Shown: one piece after another, positions 1 through 13,707 of the stretch
How the letters are laid out: each line of letters opens with the position of its first letter
How positions within the stretch are numbered: the stretch's first letter is position 1
From: Larix kaempferi
Lineage: Eukaryota > Streptophyta > Pinopsida > Pinales > Pinaceae
DNA length: 64,000 nucleotides
NCBI GenBank assembly: GCA_027924585.1
Contig: BSBM01000917.1
Span: forward strand, 10,345,501-10,409,500
Direction of reading: 5' to 3'
The notes under the pieces: model-generated
What the model was told of the DNA's origin: nothing
Databases searched by the model: none
What the model saw: the letters and a program-made list of their open reading frames with translations, nothing else
Program-made: the position numbers and the translations under genes

Positions 1-3000
1 ATTTTAAAAAAAGGTGCAAGTAAGCTTTTCTTATTTCTGGACGCATGGGCAAACTATAGAAATTCGTTATGACGTAGAATGTGCATATTTTGTAGATTCC
101 ATTTATGAAATAAAACACATTTTCTAAAAACTTGTGTTTATTACGAAATCATGTAAACCTTATAGAAGCTGTGATTTTAAAAAATGGTCGAAGTAAACTT
201 TTATTATTTCCGGACGCATGCGCAAACTATAGAAAGTCGTTATGACGTAGAATGTGCATACTTTGTAGATTCCATTTATGAAATAAAACACATTTTCTAA
301 AAACTCGTGTTTTTTACGAAATCATGTAAATCTTCTAGAAGCTGTGATTTTAAAAAATGGTGGAAGTAAGCTTTTCTTATTTCTAGACGCATGCACAAAC
401 TATAGAAAGTCGTTATGATGTAGAATGTGCATACTTTGTTGATTCCATTGATGAAATAAAACACATTTTCTAAAAACGCGTGTTTTTTAAGAAATCATGT
501 AAACCTTCTAGAAGCTGTGATTTCAAAAAACGGGGGAAGTAAGCTTTTCTTATTTCCGGATGTATGTGTAAAATATAGAAAGTCGTTATGACGTAGAATG
601 TGCATACTTTGTAGATTCCATTTATGAAATAAAACACATTTTCTGAAAACTCGTGTTTTTTACGAAATCATGTAAACCTTCTAGAAGCTGTGATTTTAAA
701 ATATGGTGGAAGTAAGCTTTTCTTATTTTCGGACGCATGCGCAAAGTATAGAAAGTCTTTATGACGTAGAATCTGCATACTTTGTTGATTCCATTTATGA
801 AATAAAACACATTATCTAAAAACTCGTGTTTTTTAAGAAATCATGTAAACCTTCTAGAAGCTGTGATTTTAAAAAACGGGGGAAGTAAGCTTTTCTTATT
901 TCCGGACGCATGCGCAAACTATAGAAAGTCGTTGTGACGTAGAATATCCATACTTTGTTGATTCCATTTATGAAATAAAACACATTTTCTAAAAACTCGT
1001 GTTTTTTACGAAATCATGTAAACCTTCTAGAAGCTGTGATTTTAAAAAACGGTGGATGTAAGCTTTTCTTATTTCCGGACGCATGCGAAAACTATAGAAA
1101 GTCGTTCCGACATAGAATGTGCATACTTTGTAGATTCCATTTATGAAATAAATCACATTTTCTAAAAACACGTGTTTTTTACGAAATCATGTAAACCTTC
1201 TAGAAGCTGTGATTTTAAAAAACGGGGGAAGTAAGCTTTTCTTATTTCCAAACGCATGCGAAAACTATAGAAAGTCGTTATGATCTAGAATGTGCATACT
1301 TTCTTGATTCCATTTATGAAATAAAACACATTATCTAAAAACTCGTGTTTTTGAAGAAATCATGTAAACCTTCTGGAAGCTGTGATTTAGAAAAACGGGG
1401 GAAGTAAGCTTTTCTTTTTTCCGGACGCATGCGCAAACTATACAAAGTCGTTATGACGTAGAATGTGCATACTTTGTAGATCCCATTTGTGAAATAAAAC
1501 ACATTTTCTAAAAACTCGTGTTTTTTACGAAATCATGTAAACCTTCTAGAAGCTGTGATTTTAAAAAACGGTTGAAGTAAGCTTTTCTTATTTCCGGACG
1601 CATGCGCAAACTATAGAAAGTCGTTATTGCGTAGAATGTGCATACTTTGTACATTCCATTTATGAAATAAAACACATTATCTAAAAACTCGTGTTTCTTA
1701 AGAAATCATGTAAACCTTCTAGAAGCTGTGATTTATAAAAACGGGGGAAGTAAGCTTTTCTCATTTCCGGACGCATGCGCAAACTATAGAAAGTCGTTAT
1801 GACGTAGAATGTGCATACTTTGTAGATTCCATTTATGAAATAAAACGCATTTTCTAAAAACACGTGTTTTTTACGAAATCGTGTAAACCTTCTAGAAGCT
1901 GTGATTTTAAAAAACGGTGGAAGTAAGCTTTTCTTATTTCTGGACGAATCCGCAAACTATAGAAAGTCGTTATGATGTAGAATATGCATACTTTGTTGAT
2001 TCCATTTATGAAATAAAACACATTTTCTAAAAAATCGTGTTTTTTAAGAAATCATGTAAACCTTCTAAAAGCTGTGATTTTAAAAAACGGTAGAAGTAAG
2101 CTTTTCTTATTTCCGGACGCATTCGCAAACTATAGAAAGTCATTATGACGTAGAATGTGCATACTTTGTTGATTCCATTTATGAAATAAAACACATTTTC
2201 TAAAAACTCGTGTTTTTTTAGAAATCATGTAAACCTTCTAGAAGCTATGATTTTAAAAAAAGGGGGAAGTAAGCTTTTCTTATTTCCAAACGCATGCGCA
2301 AACTATAGAAATCATTATGACGTAGAATGTGCATACATTGTTTATTCCATTTATGAAATAAAACAATTTTCTAAAAACTCGTGTTTTTTAAGAAGTCATG
2401 TAAACCTTCTAGAAGCTGTGATTTTAAAAAATGGTGGAAGTAAGCTTTTCTTATTTCCGGACGCATGTGCAAACTATAGAAAGTCGTTATGACGTAGAAT
2501 GTGCATACTTTGTTAATTCCATTTATGAAATAAAACACATTTTCCAAAAACGCGTCTTTTTTAAGAAATCACGTAAACCCTCTAGAAGCTGTGATTTTAA
2601 AAAACGGGGGATGTAAGCTTTTCTTATTTCCAAACGCATGCGCAAACTATAGAAAGTCGTTATGATGTAGAATGTGCATACTTTGTTGATTCCATTTATG
2701 AAATAAAACACATTTTCTAAAAACTCGTGTTTTTTAAGAAATCATGTAAACCTTCTAGAAGCTGTGATTTTAAAAAACGGGGGATGTAAGCTTTTCTTAT
2801 TTCCAAACGCATGCGCAAACTATAAAAAGTCGTTATGACATAGAATGTGCATACTTTGTTGATTCCATTTATGAAATAAAACACATTTTCTAAAAAGTCG
2901 CGTTTTTTAAGAAATCATGTAAACCTTCTAGAAGCTGTGATTTTAAAAAACAGGGGAAGTAAGCTTTTCTTATTTCCGAATGCATGCGCAAACAATAGAA

Positions 3001-4500
3001 AGTCGTTATGATGTAGAATGTGCATACTTTGTTGATTCCATTTATGAAATAAAACACATTTTCTAAAAACTCGTGTTTTTTAAGAAATCATGTAAACCTT
3101 CTAGAAGCTGTGATTTTAAAAAACAGGGGAAGTAAGCTTTTCTTGTTTCCAAACGCATGCACAAACTATAGAAAGTCGTTATGATGTATAATGTGCATAC
3201 TTTGTTGATTCCATTTATGAAATAAGACACATTTTCTAAAAACTCGTGTTTTTTAAGAACTCATGTAAACCTTCTAGAAGCTGTGATTTTAAAAAACGGG
3301 GGAAGTAAGATTTTCTTATTTCCGGACGCATGTGCAAACTATAGAAAGTCGTTATGATGTAGAATGTGCATACTTTGTTGATTCCATATATGAAATAAAA
3401 CACACTTTAAAAAAACTCGTGTTTTTTAAGAAATCATGTAAACCTTCTAGAAGCTGTGATTTTAAAAAATGGTGGAAGTAAGCTTTTCTTATTTCCGGAC
3501 GCATGCGCAAACTATAGAAAGTCGTTATGACGTAGAATGTGCATACTTTGTTGATTCCATTTATGAAATAAAACCTATTTTCTAAAAACTAGTGTTTTTT
3601 AAGAAATCATGTAAACCTTCTAGAAGCTGTGATTTTAAAAAACGGGGGAAGTAAGGTTTTCTTCTTTCCAAACGCATGCGCAAACTATAGAAAGTCATTC
3701 TGACGTAGAATGTGCATACTTTGTTGATTCCATTTATGAAATAAAACACATTTTCTAAAAACTCGTGTTTTTTAAGAAATCATGTAAACCTTCTAGAAGC
3801 TGTGATTTAGAAAAACGGGGGAAGTAAGCTTTTCTTATTTCCGGACGCATGCGCAAACTATAGAAAGTCGTTATGACGTAGAATGTGCATACTTTGTAGA
3901 TTCCATTTATGAAATAAAACACATTTTCTAAAAACTCTTGTTTTTTAAGAAATCATGTAAACCTTCTAGAAGCTGTGATTTTAAAAAACGGGGGAAGTAA
4001 GCTTTTCTTAGTTTCGGACGCATCCACAAACTATAGAAAGTCGTTATGACGTAGAATGTGCATACTTGGTAGATTCCATTTATGAAATAAAACAGATTTT
4101 CTAAAAACTCGTGTTTTTTACGAAATCATGTAAACCTTCAAGAAGCTGTGATTTTAAAAAACGGTGGAAGTAAGCTTTTCTTATTTCCGGTCGAATGCGC
4201 AAACTATAGAAAGTCGTTATGACGTAGAATGTGCATACTTTGTTGATTCCATTTATGAAATAAAACACATTACTAAAAACTCGTGTTTTTTAAGAAATCA
4301 TGTAAACATTCTAGAAGCTGTGATTTTAAAAAACGAGGGAAGTAAGCTTTTCTTATTTCCGGACGCATGGGCAAACTATAGAAAGTCGTTATGACGTAGA
4401 ATGTGCATACTTTGTAGATTCAGTTTATGAAATAAAACACATTTTCTAAAAACACGTGTTTTTTTAAGAAATCATGTAAACCTTCTAGAAGCTGTGATTT
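1..4500 (+). repeat. Left block of monomers without clear higher-order repeat
   Basis: About 26 monomers in tandem. Neighbouring monomers differ at many positions of the variable boxes, and I could not find a long-range periodicity or a second copy of this block elsewhere in the window. Monomers with CGGGGATG-type boxes and CCAAACGC second boxes occur side by side near 2,600-2,960, so short local duplications are possible. Private variants are denser here than in the central blocks. This fits an older or less homogenised part of the array, although only a full self-alignment would settle it. Confidence 0.7.
332..341. other. Representative CTTCTAGAAG palindrome, one per monomer
   Basis: A perfect 10-bp palindrome present in nearly every monomer (about 370 sites). 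It contains TTCnnGAA, the two-unit core of the heat shock element recognised by HSF proteins. Monomers of the GGTCGAATGCG subfamily usually carry CTTCAAGAAG, which keeps the TTCnnGAA spacing. Functional binding is a hypothesis. Confidence 0.5.
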
Positions 4501-4549
4501 AGAAAAACAAGCGAAGTAAGCTTTTTTTTTTTTTGGACGCATGCGAAAA

Positions 4550-7500
4550 CTATAGAAAGTCGTTATGACATAGAATGTGCATACTTTCTTGATTCCATTT
4601 ATGAAATAAAACACATTATCTAAAAACTCGTGTTTTTTTAAGAAATCATGTAAACCTTCTAGAAGCTGTGATTTAGAAAAACAAGGGAAGTAAGCTTTTC
4701 TTTTTTTTGGACGCATGCGCAAACTATAGAAAGTCGTTATGACGTAGAATGTGCATACTTTGTAGGTTACATTTATGAAATAAAACACATTTTCTAGAAA
4801 CTCGTGTTTTTTAGGAAATCATGTAAACCTTCTAGAAGCTGCGATTTTAAAAAATGGTTGAAGTAAGCTTTTCTTATTTCCGGATGCATGCGCAAACTAT
4901 AGAAAGTCGTTATGGCGTAGAATGTGCATACTTTGTATATTCCATTTATGAAATAAAACACATTATCTAAAAACTCGTGTTTTTTAAGAAATCATGTAAA
5001 CCTTTTAGAAGCTGTGATTTAGAAAAACGGGGGAAGTAAGATTTTCTCATTTCCGGACACATGCGCAAAATATAGAAAGTCGTTATGACGTAGAATGTGC
5101 ATACTTTGTTGATTCCATTTATGAAATAAAACACATTTTCTAAAAACTCGTGTTTTTTAAGAAATCATGTAAACCTTCTAGAAGCTGTGATTTTAAAAAA
5201 CGGGGGAAGTCAGCTTTTCTTATTTCCGGTCGAATGCGCAAACTATAAAAAGTCGTTATGACGTAGAATGTGCATACTTTGTTGATTCCATTTATGAAAT
5301 AAAACACATTTTCTAAAAACTCGTGTTTTTTATGAAATAATGTAGACCTTCTAGAAGCTATGATTTTAAAAAACCTTGGAAGTAAGCTTTTCTTATTTCC
5401 GGACGCATGCGCAAACTATAGAAAGTCGTTATGACGTAGAATGTGCATACTTTGTTGATTCCATTTATGAAATAAAATGCATTTTCTAAAAACTCGTGTT
5501 TTTTAAGAAATCATGTAAACCTTCTAGAAGCTGTGATTTTAAAAAATGGGGGAAGTAAGCTTTTCTTATTTCCGGTCGAATGCGCAAACTATAGAAAGTC
5601 GTTATGACGTAGAATGTGCATACTTTGTTGATTCCATTTATGAAATAAAACACATTTTCTAAAAACTCGTGTTTTTTATGAAATCATGTAATCCTTCTAG
5701 AAGCTGTGATTTTAAAAAACGGGGGATGTAAGCTTTTCTTATTTCCAAACGCATGCGCAAACTATAGAAAGATGTTATGACATAGAATGTGCATACTTTG
5801 TTGATTCCATTTATGAAATAAAACACATTTTCTAAAAACTCGTGTTTTTTAAGAAATCATGTAAACCTTCTAGAAGCTGTGATTTTAAAAAACGGTGGAA
5901 GTAAGCTTTTCTTATTTCCGGACGCATTCGCAAACTATAGAAAGTCGTTATGAGGTAGAATGTGCATACTTTGTTGATTCCATTTATGAAATAAAACGCA
6001 TTTTCTAAAAACTCGTGTTTTCTAAGAAATCATGTAAACCTTCTAGAAGCTGTGATTTTAAAAAACGGGGGAAGTAAGCTTTTCTTATTTCCAAACGCAT
6101 GCGCAAACTATAGAAATCGTTATGACGTAGAATGTGCATACTTTGTTGATTCCATTTATGAAATAAAACACATTTTCTAAAAACTCGTGTTTTTTAAGAA
6201 GTCATGTAAACCTTCTAGAAGCTGTGATTTTAAAAAATGGTGGAAGTAAGCTTTTCTTATTTCCGGATGCATGTGCTAACTATAGAAAGTTGTTATGACG
6301 TAGAATGTGCATACTTTTTTGATTCCATTTATGAAATAAAACACAATTTCTAAAAAATCGTGTTTTTTAAGAAATCATGTAAACCTTCTAGAAGCTGTGA
6401 TTTTAAAAAACAGGGGATGTAAGCTTTTCTTATTTCCAAACGCATGCGCAAACTATAGAAAGATGTTATGACGTAGAATGTGCATACTTTGTTGATTCCA
6501 TTTATGAAATAAAACACATTTTCTAAAAACTCGTGTTTTTTAAGAAATCATGTAAACCTTCTAGAAGCTGTGATTTTAAAAAACAGGGGAAGTAAGCTTT
6601 TCTTATTTTCAAACCCATGCGCAAACTATAGAATGTCGTTATGATGTAGAATGTCCATACTTTGTTGATTCCATTTATGAAATAAAACACATTTTCTAAA
6701 AACTCGTGTTTTTTAAGAAATCATGTAAACCTTCTAGAAGCTGTGATTTTCAAAAACGGGGGAAGTAAGCTTTTCTTATTTCCGGATGCATGTGCAAACT
6801 ATAGAAAGTCGTTATGACGTAGAATGTGCATACTTTGTAGATTCCATTTATGAAATAAAACACATTTTCTAAAAACTCGTGTTTTTTACGAAATCATGTA
6901 AACCTTCTAGAAGCTGTGATTTTAAAAAACGGTGGAAGTAAGCTTTTCTTATTTCCAAACTCATGCGTGAACTATAGAAAGTCGTTATGACGTAGAATGT
7001 GCATAGTTTGTTGATTCCATTTATGAAATAAAACACATTTTCTAAAAACTCGTGTTTTTTAAGAAATCATGTAAACCTTCTAGAAGCTGTGATTTTAAAA
7101 AACGGGGGAAGTAAGATTTTCTTATTTCCGGATTCATGCGCAAACTATAGAAAGTCGTTATGACGTAGAATGTGAATACTTTGTAGATTCCATTTATGAA
7201 ATAAAACACATTTTCTAAAAACACGTGTTTTTTACGAAATCGTGTAAACCTTCTATAAGCTGTGATTTTAAAAAACGGTGGAAGTAAGCTTTTCTTATTT
7301 CCGGACGAATGCGCAAACTATAGAAAATCGTTATGACGTAGAATGTGCATACTTTGTTGATTCCATTTATGAAATAAAACACATTTTCTAAAATATCGTG
7401 TTTTTTAAGAAATCATGTAAACCTTCTAGAAGCTGTGATTTTAAAAAATGGTGTAAGTAAGCTTTTCTTATTTCCGGACGCATGCGCATACTATAGAAAT

Positions 7501-10500
7501 TCGTTATGACGTAGAATGTGCATACTTTTTGATTCCTCTTATGAAATAAAACACATTTTCTAAAAACTCGTGTTTTTTAAGAAATCATGTAAACCTTCTA
7601 GAAACTGTGATTTTAAAAAACGGGGGAAGTAAGCTTTTCTTATTTCCAAACGCATGCGAAAACTATAGAAAGTCATTATGACGTAGAATGTGCATACTTT
7701 GTTTATTCCATTTATGAAATAAAACACATTTTCTAAAAACTCGTGTTTTTTAAGAAATCATATAAACCTTCTAGAAGCTGTGATTTTAAAAAACGGGGGA
7801 AGTAAGCTTTTCTTATTTCCAAACGCATGCGAAAACTATAGAAAGTCGTTATGATGTAGAATGTGCATACTTTGTAGATTCCATTTATGAAATAAAACAC
7901 ATTATCTAAAAACTCGTGTTTTTTAAGAAATCATGTAAACCTTCCGGAAGCTGGGATTTAGAAAAACGGGGGAAGTAAGCTTTTCTTATTTCCGGACGCA
8001 TGCGCAAACTATAGAAAGTCGTTATGACATAGAATGTGCATACTTTGTTGATTCCATTTATGAAATAAAACACATTTTCTAAAAACTTGTGTTTTTTAAG
8101 AATTCATGTAAACCTTCTAGAAGCTGTGATTTAAAAAAACGGGGGAAGTAAGCTTTTCTTATTTCCGGACGCATGCGCAAACTATAGAAAGTCGTTATGA
8201 CGTAGAATGTGCATACTTTGTAGATTCCATTCATGAAATAAATCACATTTTCTAAAAACTCGTGGTTTTTACGAAATCATGTAAACCTTCAAGAAGCTGT
8301 GATTTTAAAAAACGGTGGAAGTTAGCTTTTCTTATATCCGGTCGAATGTGAAAAATATAGAAAGTCGTTATGACGTAGAATGTGCATACTTTGTTGATTC
8401 CATTTATGAAATAAAAAACATTTTCTAAAAACTCATGTTTTTTAAGAAATCATGTAAACCTTCTAGAAGCTGTGATTTTAAAAAACGAGGGAAGTAAGCT
8501 TTTCTTATTTCCGGACGCATGCACAAACTATAGAAAGTCGTTATGACGTAGAATGTGCATACTTTGTAGATTCAGTTTGTGAAATAAAACACATTTTCTA
8601 AAAACACGTGTTTTTTACGAAATCGTGTAAACCTTCTAGAAGCTGTGATTTTAAAAAACGGTGGAAGTAAGCTTTTCTTATTTCTGGACGCATGCGCAAA
8701 CTATAGAAAGTCGTTGTGACGTAGAATGTGCATACTTTGTTGATTCCATTTATGAAATAAAACACATTTTCTAAAAACTCGTGTTTTTTAAGAAATCATG
8801 TAAACCTTCTAGAAGCTGCGATTTTAAAAAACGGGGGAAGTAAGCTTTTCTTATTTCCGGACACATGCACAAACTATAGGAAATCATTGTCACGTAGAAT
8901 GTGCATACTTTGTTGATTCCATTTATGAAATAAAACACATTTTCTAAAAACTCGTGTTTTTTAAGAAATCATGTAAACCTTCTAGAAGCTGTGATTTTAA
9001 AAAACGGGGGAAGTAAGTTTTTCTTATTTCCGGAGGCATGCGCAAACTATAGAAAGTCGTTACGACGTAGAATGTGCATACTTTGTAGATTCCATTTATG
9101 AAATAAAACACATTTTCTAAAAACTCGTGTTTTTTAAGAAATCATGTAAACCTTCTAGAAGCTGTGATTTTAAAAAATGGGGGAAGTAAGCTTTTCTTAT
9201 TTCCGGACGCATGCGCAAACTATAGAGAGTCGTTATGACGTAGAATGTGCATACTTTGTAGATTCCATTTATGAAATAAAACACATTTTCTAAAAACTCG
9301 TGTTTTTTACAAAATCATGTAAACCTTCTAGAAGCTGTGATTTTAAAAAACGGTGGAAGAAAGCTTTTCCTATTTCTGGACGCATGCGCAAACTATAGAA
9401 AGTCGTTATGACGTAGAATGTGCATTCTTTGTGGATTCCATTTATGAAATAAAACACATTTTCTAAAAACTCGTGTTTTTTAAGAAATCATGTAAACCTT
9501 CTAGAAGCTGTGATTTTAAAAAACGGGGGAAGTAAGCTTTTCTTATTTCCGGACGCATGCGAAAACTATAGAAAGTCGTTATGACGTAGAATGTTTATAC
9601 TTTGTAGATTCCATTTATGAAATAAAACACATTTTCTAAAAACACGTGTTTTTTACGAAATCGTGTAAACCTTCTAGAAGCTGTGATTTTAAAAAACGGT
9701 GGAAGTAAGCTTTTCTTATTTCCGGACGAATGCGCAAACTATAGAAAGTCGTTATGACGTAGAATGTGCATACTTTGTTGATTCCATTTATGAAATAAAA
9801 CACATTTTCTAAAAACTCGTGTTTTTTAAGAAATCATGTAAACCTTCTAGAAGCTGTGATTTTAAAAAACGAGGGAAGTAAGCTTTTCTTATTTCCGGAC
9901 GCATGCGCAAACTATAGAAAGTCATTATGACGTAGAATGTGCATACTTTGTTGATTCCATTTATGAAATAAAACACATTTTCTAAAAACTCGTGTTTTTT
10001 ATGAAATAATGTAAACCTTCTAGAAGCTGTGATTTTAAAAAACCTTGGAAGTAAGCTTTTCTTATTTCCGGACGCATGCGCAAACTATAGAAAGTCGTTA
10101 TGACCTAGAATGTGCATACTTTGTTGATTCCATTTATGAAATAAAACACATTTTCTAAAAACTCGTGTTTTTTAAGAAATCATGTAAACCTTCTAGAAGC
10201 TGTGATTTTAAAAAACGGGGGAAGTAAGCTTTTCTTATTTCCGGACGCATGCGCAAACTATAGAAAGTCGTTATGACGTAGAATGTGCATACTTTGTAGA
10301 TTACATTTATGAAATAAAACACATTTTCTAAAAACTCGTATTTTTTACGAAATCATGTAAACCTTCAAGAAGCTGTGATTTTAAAAAACGGTGGAAGTAA
10401 GCTTTTCTTATTTCCGGTCGAATGCGCAAACTATAGAAAGTCGTTATGACGTAGAATGTGCATACTTTGTTGATTCCATTTATGAAATAAAACACATTTT

Positions 10501-10950
10501 CTAAAAACTCGTGTTTTTTACGAAATAATGTAAACCTTCTAGAAGCTGTGATTTTAAAAAACCTTGGAAGTAAGATTTTCTTATTTCCGGACGCATGCGC
10601 AAACTATAGAAAGTCGTTATGACGTAGAATGTGCATACTTTGTTGATTCCATTTATGAAATAAAACACATTTTCAAAAAACTCGTGTTTTTTACGAAATC
10701 ATGTAAACCTTCTAGAAGCTGTGATTTTAAAAAACGGTGGACGTAAGCTTTTCTTATTTCCGGACGTATGCGCAAACTATAGAAAGTCGTTATGACGTAG
10801 AATGTGCATACTTTGTAGATTCCATTTATGAAATAAATCACATTTTCTAAAAACTCGTCGTTTTTACGAAATCATGTAAACCTTCAAGAAGCTGTGATTT
10901 TAAAAAACGGTGGAAGTCAGCTTTTCTTATATCCGGTCGAATGCGAAAAC
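4550..10950 (+). repeat. Older long HOR, copy alpha (~37-38 monomers)
   Basis: Parts of this block recur at constant offsets. 4.55-5.2 kb matches 10.95-11.56 kb at +6400 bp (marker: TTAGAAAAACAAGGG followed by a T-rich box). 5.7-7.2 kb matches 12.27-13.7 kb at +6573 bp (markers: GATGTTATGACATAG near 5,771 and AACTCATGCGTGAAC near 6,957). 7.2-10.1 kb matches 34.0-36.86 kb at +26,812 bp, with a shared 2-bp deletion near 7,521 and 34,333. 9.2-11.1 kb matches 14.9-16.9 kb at +5,709 bp. These copies are clearly more diverged from one another than the 25-mer copies are, so they look older. The ends are approximate. Confidence 0.7.
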
Positions 10951-13707
10951 TATAGAAAGTCGTTATGACATAGAATGTGCATACTTTCTTGATTCCATTT
11001 ATGAAATAAAACACATTATCTAAAAACTCGTGTTTTTTTAAGAAATCATGTAAACCTTCTAGAAGCTGTGATTTAGAAAAACAAGGGAAGTAAGCTTTTC
11101 TTTTTTTCGGACGCATGCGCAAACTATAGAAAGTCGTTATGACGTAGAATGTGCATACTTTGTAGTTTACATTTATGAATTAAAACACATTTTCTAAAAA
11201 CTCGTGTTTTTTAGGAAATCATGTAAACCTTCTAGAAGCTGTGATTTTAAAAAATGGTTGAAGTAAGCTTTTCTTATTTCCGGATGCATGCGCAAACTAT
11301 AGAAAGTCGTTATGACGTAGAATGTGCATACTTTGTATATTCCATTTATGAAATAAAACACATTATCTAAAAACTCGTGTTTTTTAAGAAATCATGTAAA
11401 CCTTCTAGAAGCTGTGATTTAGAAAAACGGGGGAAGTAAGCTTTTCTCATTTCCGGACACATGCGCAAAATATAGAAAGTCGTTATGACGTAGAATGTGC
11501 ATACTTTGTTGATTCCATTTATGAAATAAAACACATTTTCTAAAAACTCGTGTTTTTTAAGAAATCATGTAAACCTTCTAGAAGCTGTGATTTTAAAAAA
11601 CGGGGGAAGTAAGCTTTTCTTATTTCCGGACGCATGCGCAAACTATAGAAAGTCGTTATGACGTAGAATGTGCATACTTTATAAATTCCATTTATGAAAT
11701 AAAACACATTTTCTAAAAACACGTGTTTTTTACGAAATCGTGTAAAACTTCTAGAAGCTGTGATTTTAAAAAACGGTGGAAGTAAGCTTTTCTTATTTCC
11801 GGACGCATGCGCAAACTATAGAAAGTCGTTGTGACGTAGAATGTGCATACTTTGTTGATTCCATTTATGAAGTAAAACACATTTTCTAAAAACTCGTGTT
11901 TTTTAAGAAATCATGTAAACCTTCTAGAAGCTGTGATTTTAAAAAACGGGGGAAGTAAGCTTTTCTTATTTCTGGACACATGCACAAACTATAGAAAGTC
12001 GTTGTGACGTAGAATGTGCATACTTTGTTTATTACATTTATGAAATAAAACACATTTTCTAAAAACTCGTGTTTTTTACGAAATCATGTAAACCTTCAAG
12101 AAGCTGTGATTTTAAAAAACGGTGGAAGTAAGCTTTTCTTATTTCCGGTCGAATGCGCAAACTATAGAAAGTCGTTATGACGTAGAATGTGCATACTTTG
12201 TTGATTTCATTTATGAAATAAAACACATTTTCTAAAAACTTATGTTTTTTATGAAATCATGTAAACCTTCTAGAAGCTGTGATTTTAAAAAACGGGGGAT
12301 GTACGCTTTTCTTATTTCCAAACGCATGCGCAAACTATAGAAATATGTTATGACATAGAATGTGCATACTTTGTTGATTCCATTTATGAAATAAAACACA
12401 TTTTCTAAAAACTCGTGTTTTTTAAGAAATCATGTAAACCTTCTAGAAGCTGTGATTTTAAAAAACGGTGGAAGTAAGCTTTTCTTATTTCCGGACGCAT
12501 TCGCAAACTATAGAAAGTCGTTATGAGGTAGAATGTGCATACTTTGTTGATTCCATTTATGAAATAAAACGCATTTTCTAAAAACTCGTGTTTTCTAAGA
12601 AATCATGTAAACCTTCTAGAAGGTGTGATTTTAAAAAATGGGGGAAGTAAGCTTTTCTTATTTCCAAACGCATGCGCAAACTATAGAAATCGTTATGACG
12701 TAGAATGTGCATACTTTGTTGATTCCATTTATGAAATAAAACACATTTTCTAAAAACTCGTGTTTTTTAAGAAGTCATGTAAACCTTCTAGAAGCTGTGA
12801 TTTTAAAAAATGGTGGAAGTAAGCTTTTCTTATTTCCGGATGCATGTGCAAACTATAGAAAATTGTTATGACTTAGAATGTGCATACTTTGTTGATTCCA
12901 TTTATCAAATAAAACACAATTTCTAAAAACTCGTGTTTTTTAAGAAATCATGTAAACCTTATAGAAGCTGTGATTTTAAAAAACAGGGGATGTAAGCTTT
13001 TCTTATTTCCAAACGCATGCGCAAACTATAGAAAGATGTTATGACGTAGAATGTGCATACTTTGTTGATTCCATTTATGAAATAAAACACATTTTCTAAA
13101 AACTCGTGTTTTTTAAGAAATCATGTAAACCTTCTAGAAGCTGTGATTTTAAAAAACAGGGGAAGTAATCTTTTCTTATTTTCAAACGCATGCGCAAACT
13201 ATAGAATGTCGTTATGATGTAGAATGTCCATACTTTGTTGATTCCATTTATGAAATAAAACACATTTTCTAAAAACTCGTGTTTTTTAAGAAATCATGTA
13301 AACCTTCTAGAAGCTGTGATTTTCAAAAACGGGGGAAGTAAGCTTTTCTTATTTCCGGATGCATGTGCAAACTATAGAAAGTCGTTATGACGTAGAATGT
13401 GCATACTTTCTTGATTCCATTTATGAAATAAAACACATTTTCTAAAAACTCGTGTTTTTTACGAAATCATGTAAACCTTCTAGAAGCTGTGATTTTAAAA
13501 AACGGTGGAAGTAAGCTTTTCTTATTTCCAAACTCATGCGTGAACTATAGAAATTCGTTATGATGTAGAATGTGCATACTTTGTTGATTCCATTTATGAA
13601 ATAAAACACATTTTCTAAAAACTCGTGTTTTTTAAGAAATCATGTAAACCTTCTAGAAGCTGTGATTTTAAAAAACGGGGGAAGTAAGATTTTCTTATTT
13701 CCGGATT
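10950..13707 (+). repeat. Older long HOR, copy beta (partial), leading into the 25-mer
   Basis: This block resembles alpha (4.55-5.2 and 5.7-7.2 kb) and, over 12.4-13.7 kb, block gamma at 32.8-34.0 kb (offset 20,239 bp; both share ACTTAGAATG beside TTTATCAAATAAAAC near 12,871 and 33,111). Between the two alpha matches it carries a monomer with ACTTTATAAATTCC followed by ACACGTGTTTTTTACG (~11.6-11.7 kb) that alpha lacks. That monomer type is also where the 25-mer begins. The block therefore appears to contain the seed from which the 25-mer was amplified, which is inference. Confidence 0.65.

Noticed and set aside
4420-4788. Longest open frame (122 codons, minus strand) and similar 113-118 codon frames near 16.6, 20.9, 25.2, 29.5, 45.6 and 54.4 kb
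   Set aside because: They span two monomers only because one extra T makes a 174-bp monomer, which keeps the frame. The peptide is a tandem duplicate of the single-monomer peptide, so it is an artefact of length and not a gene.
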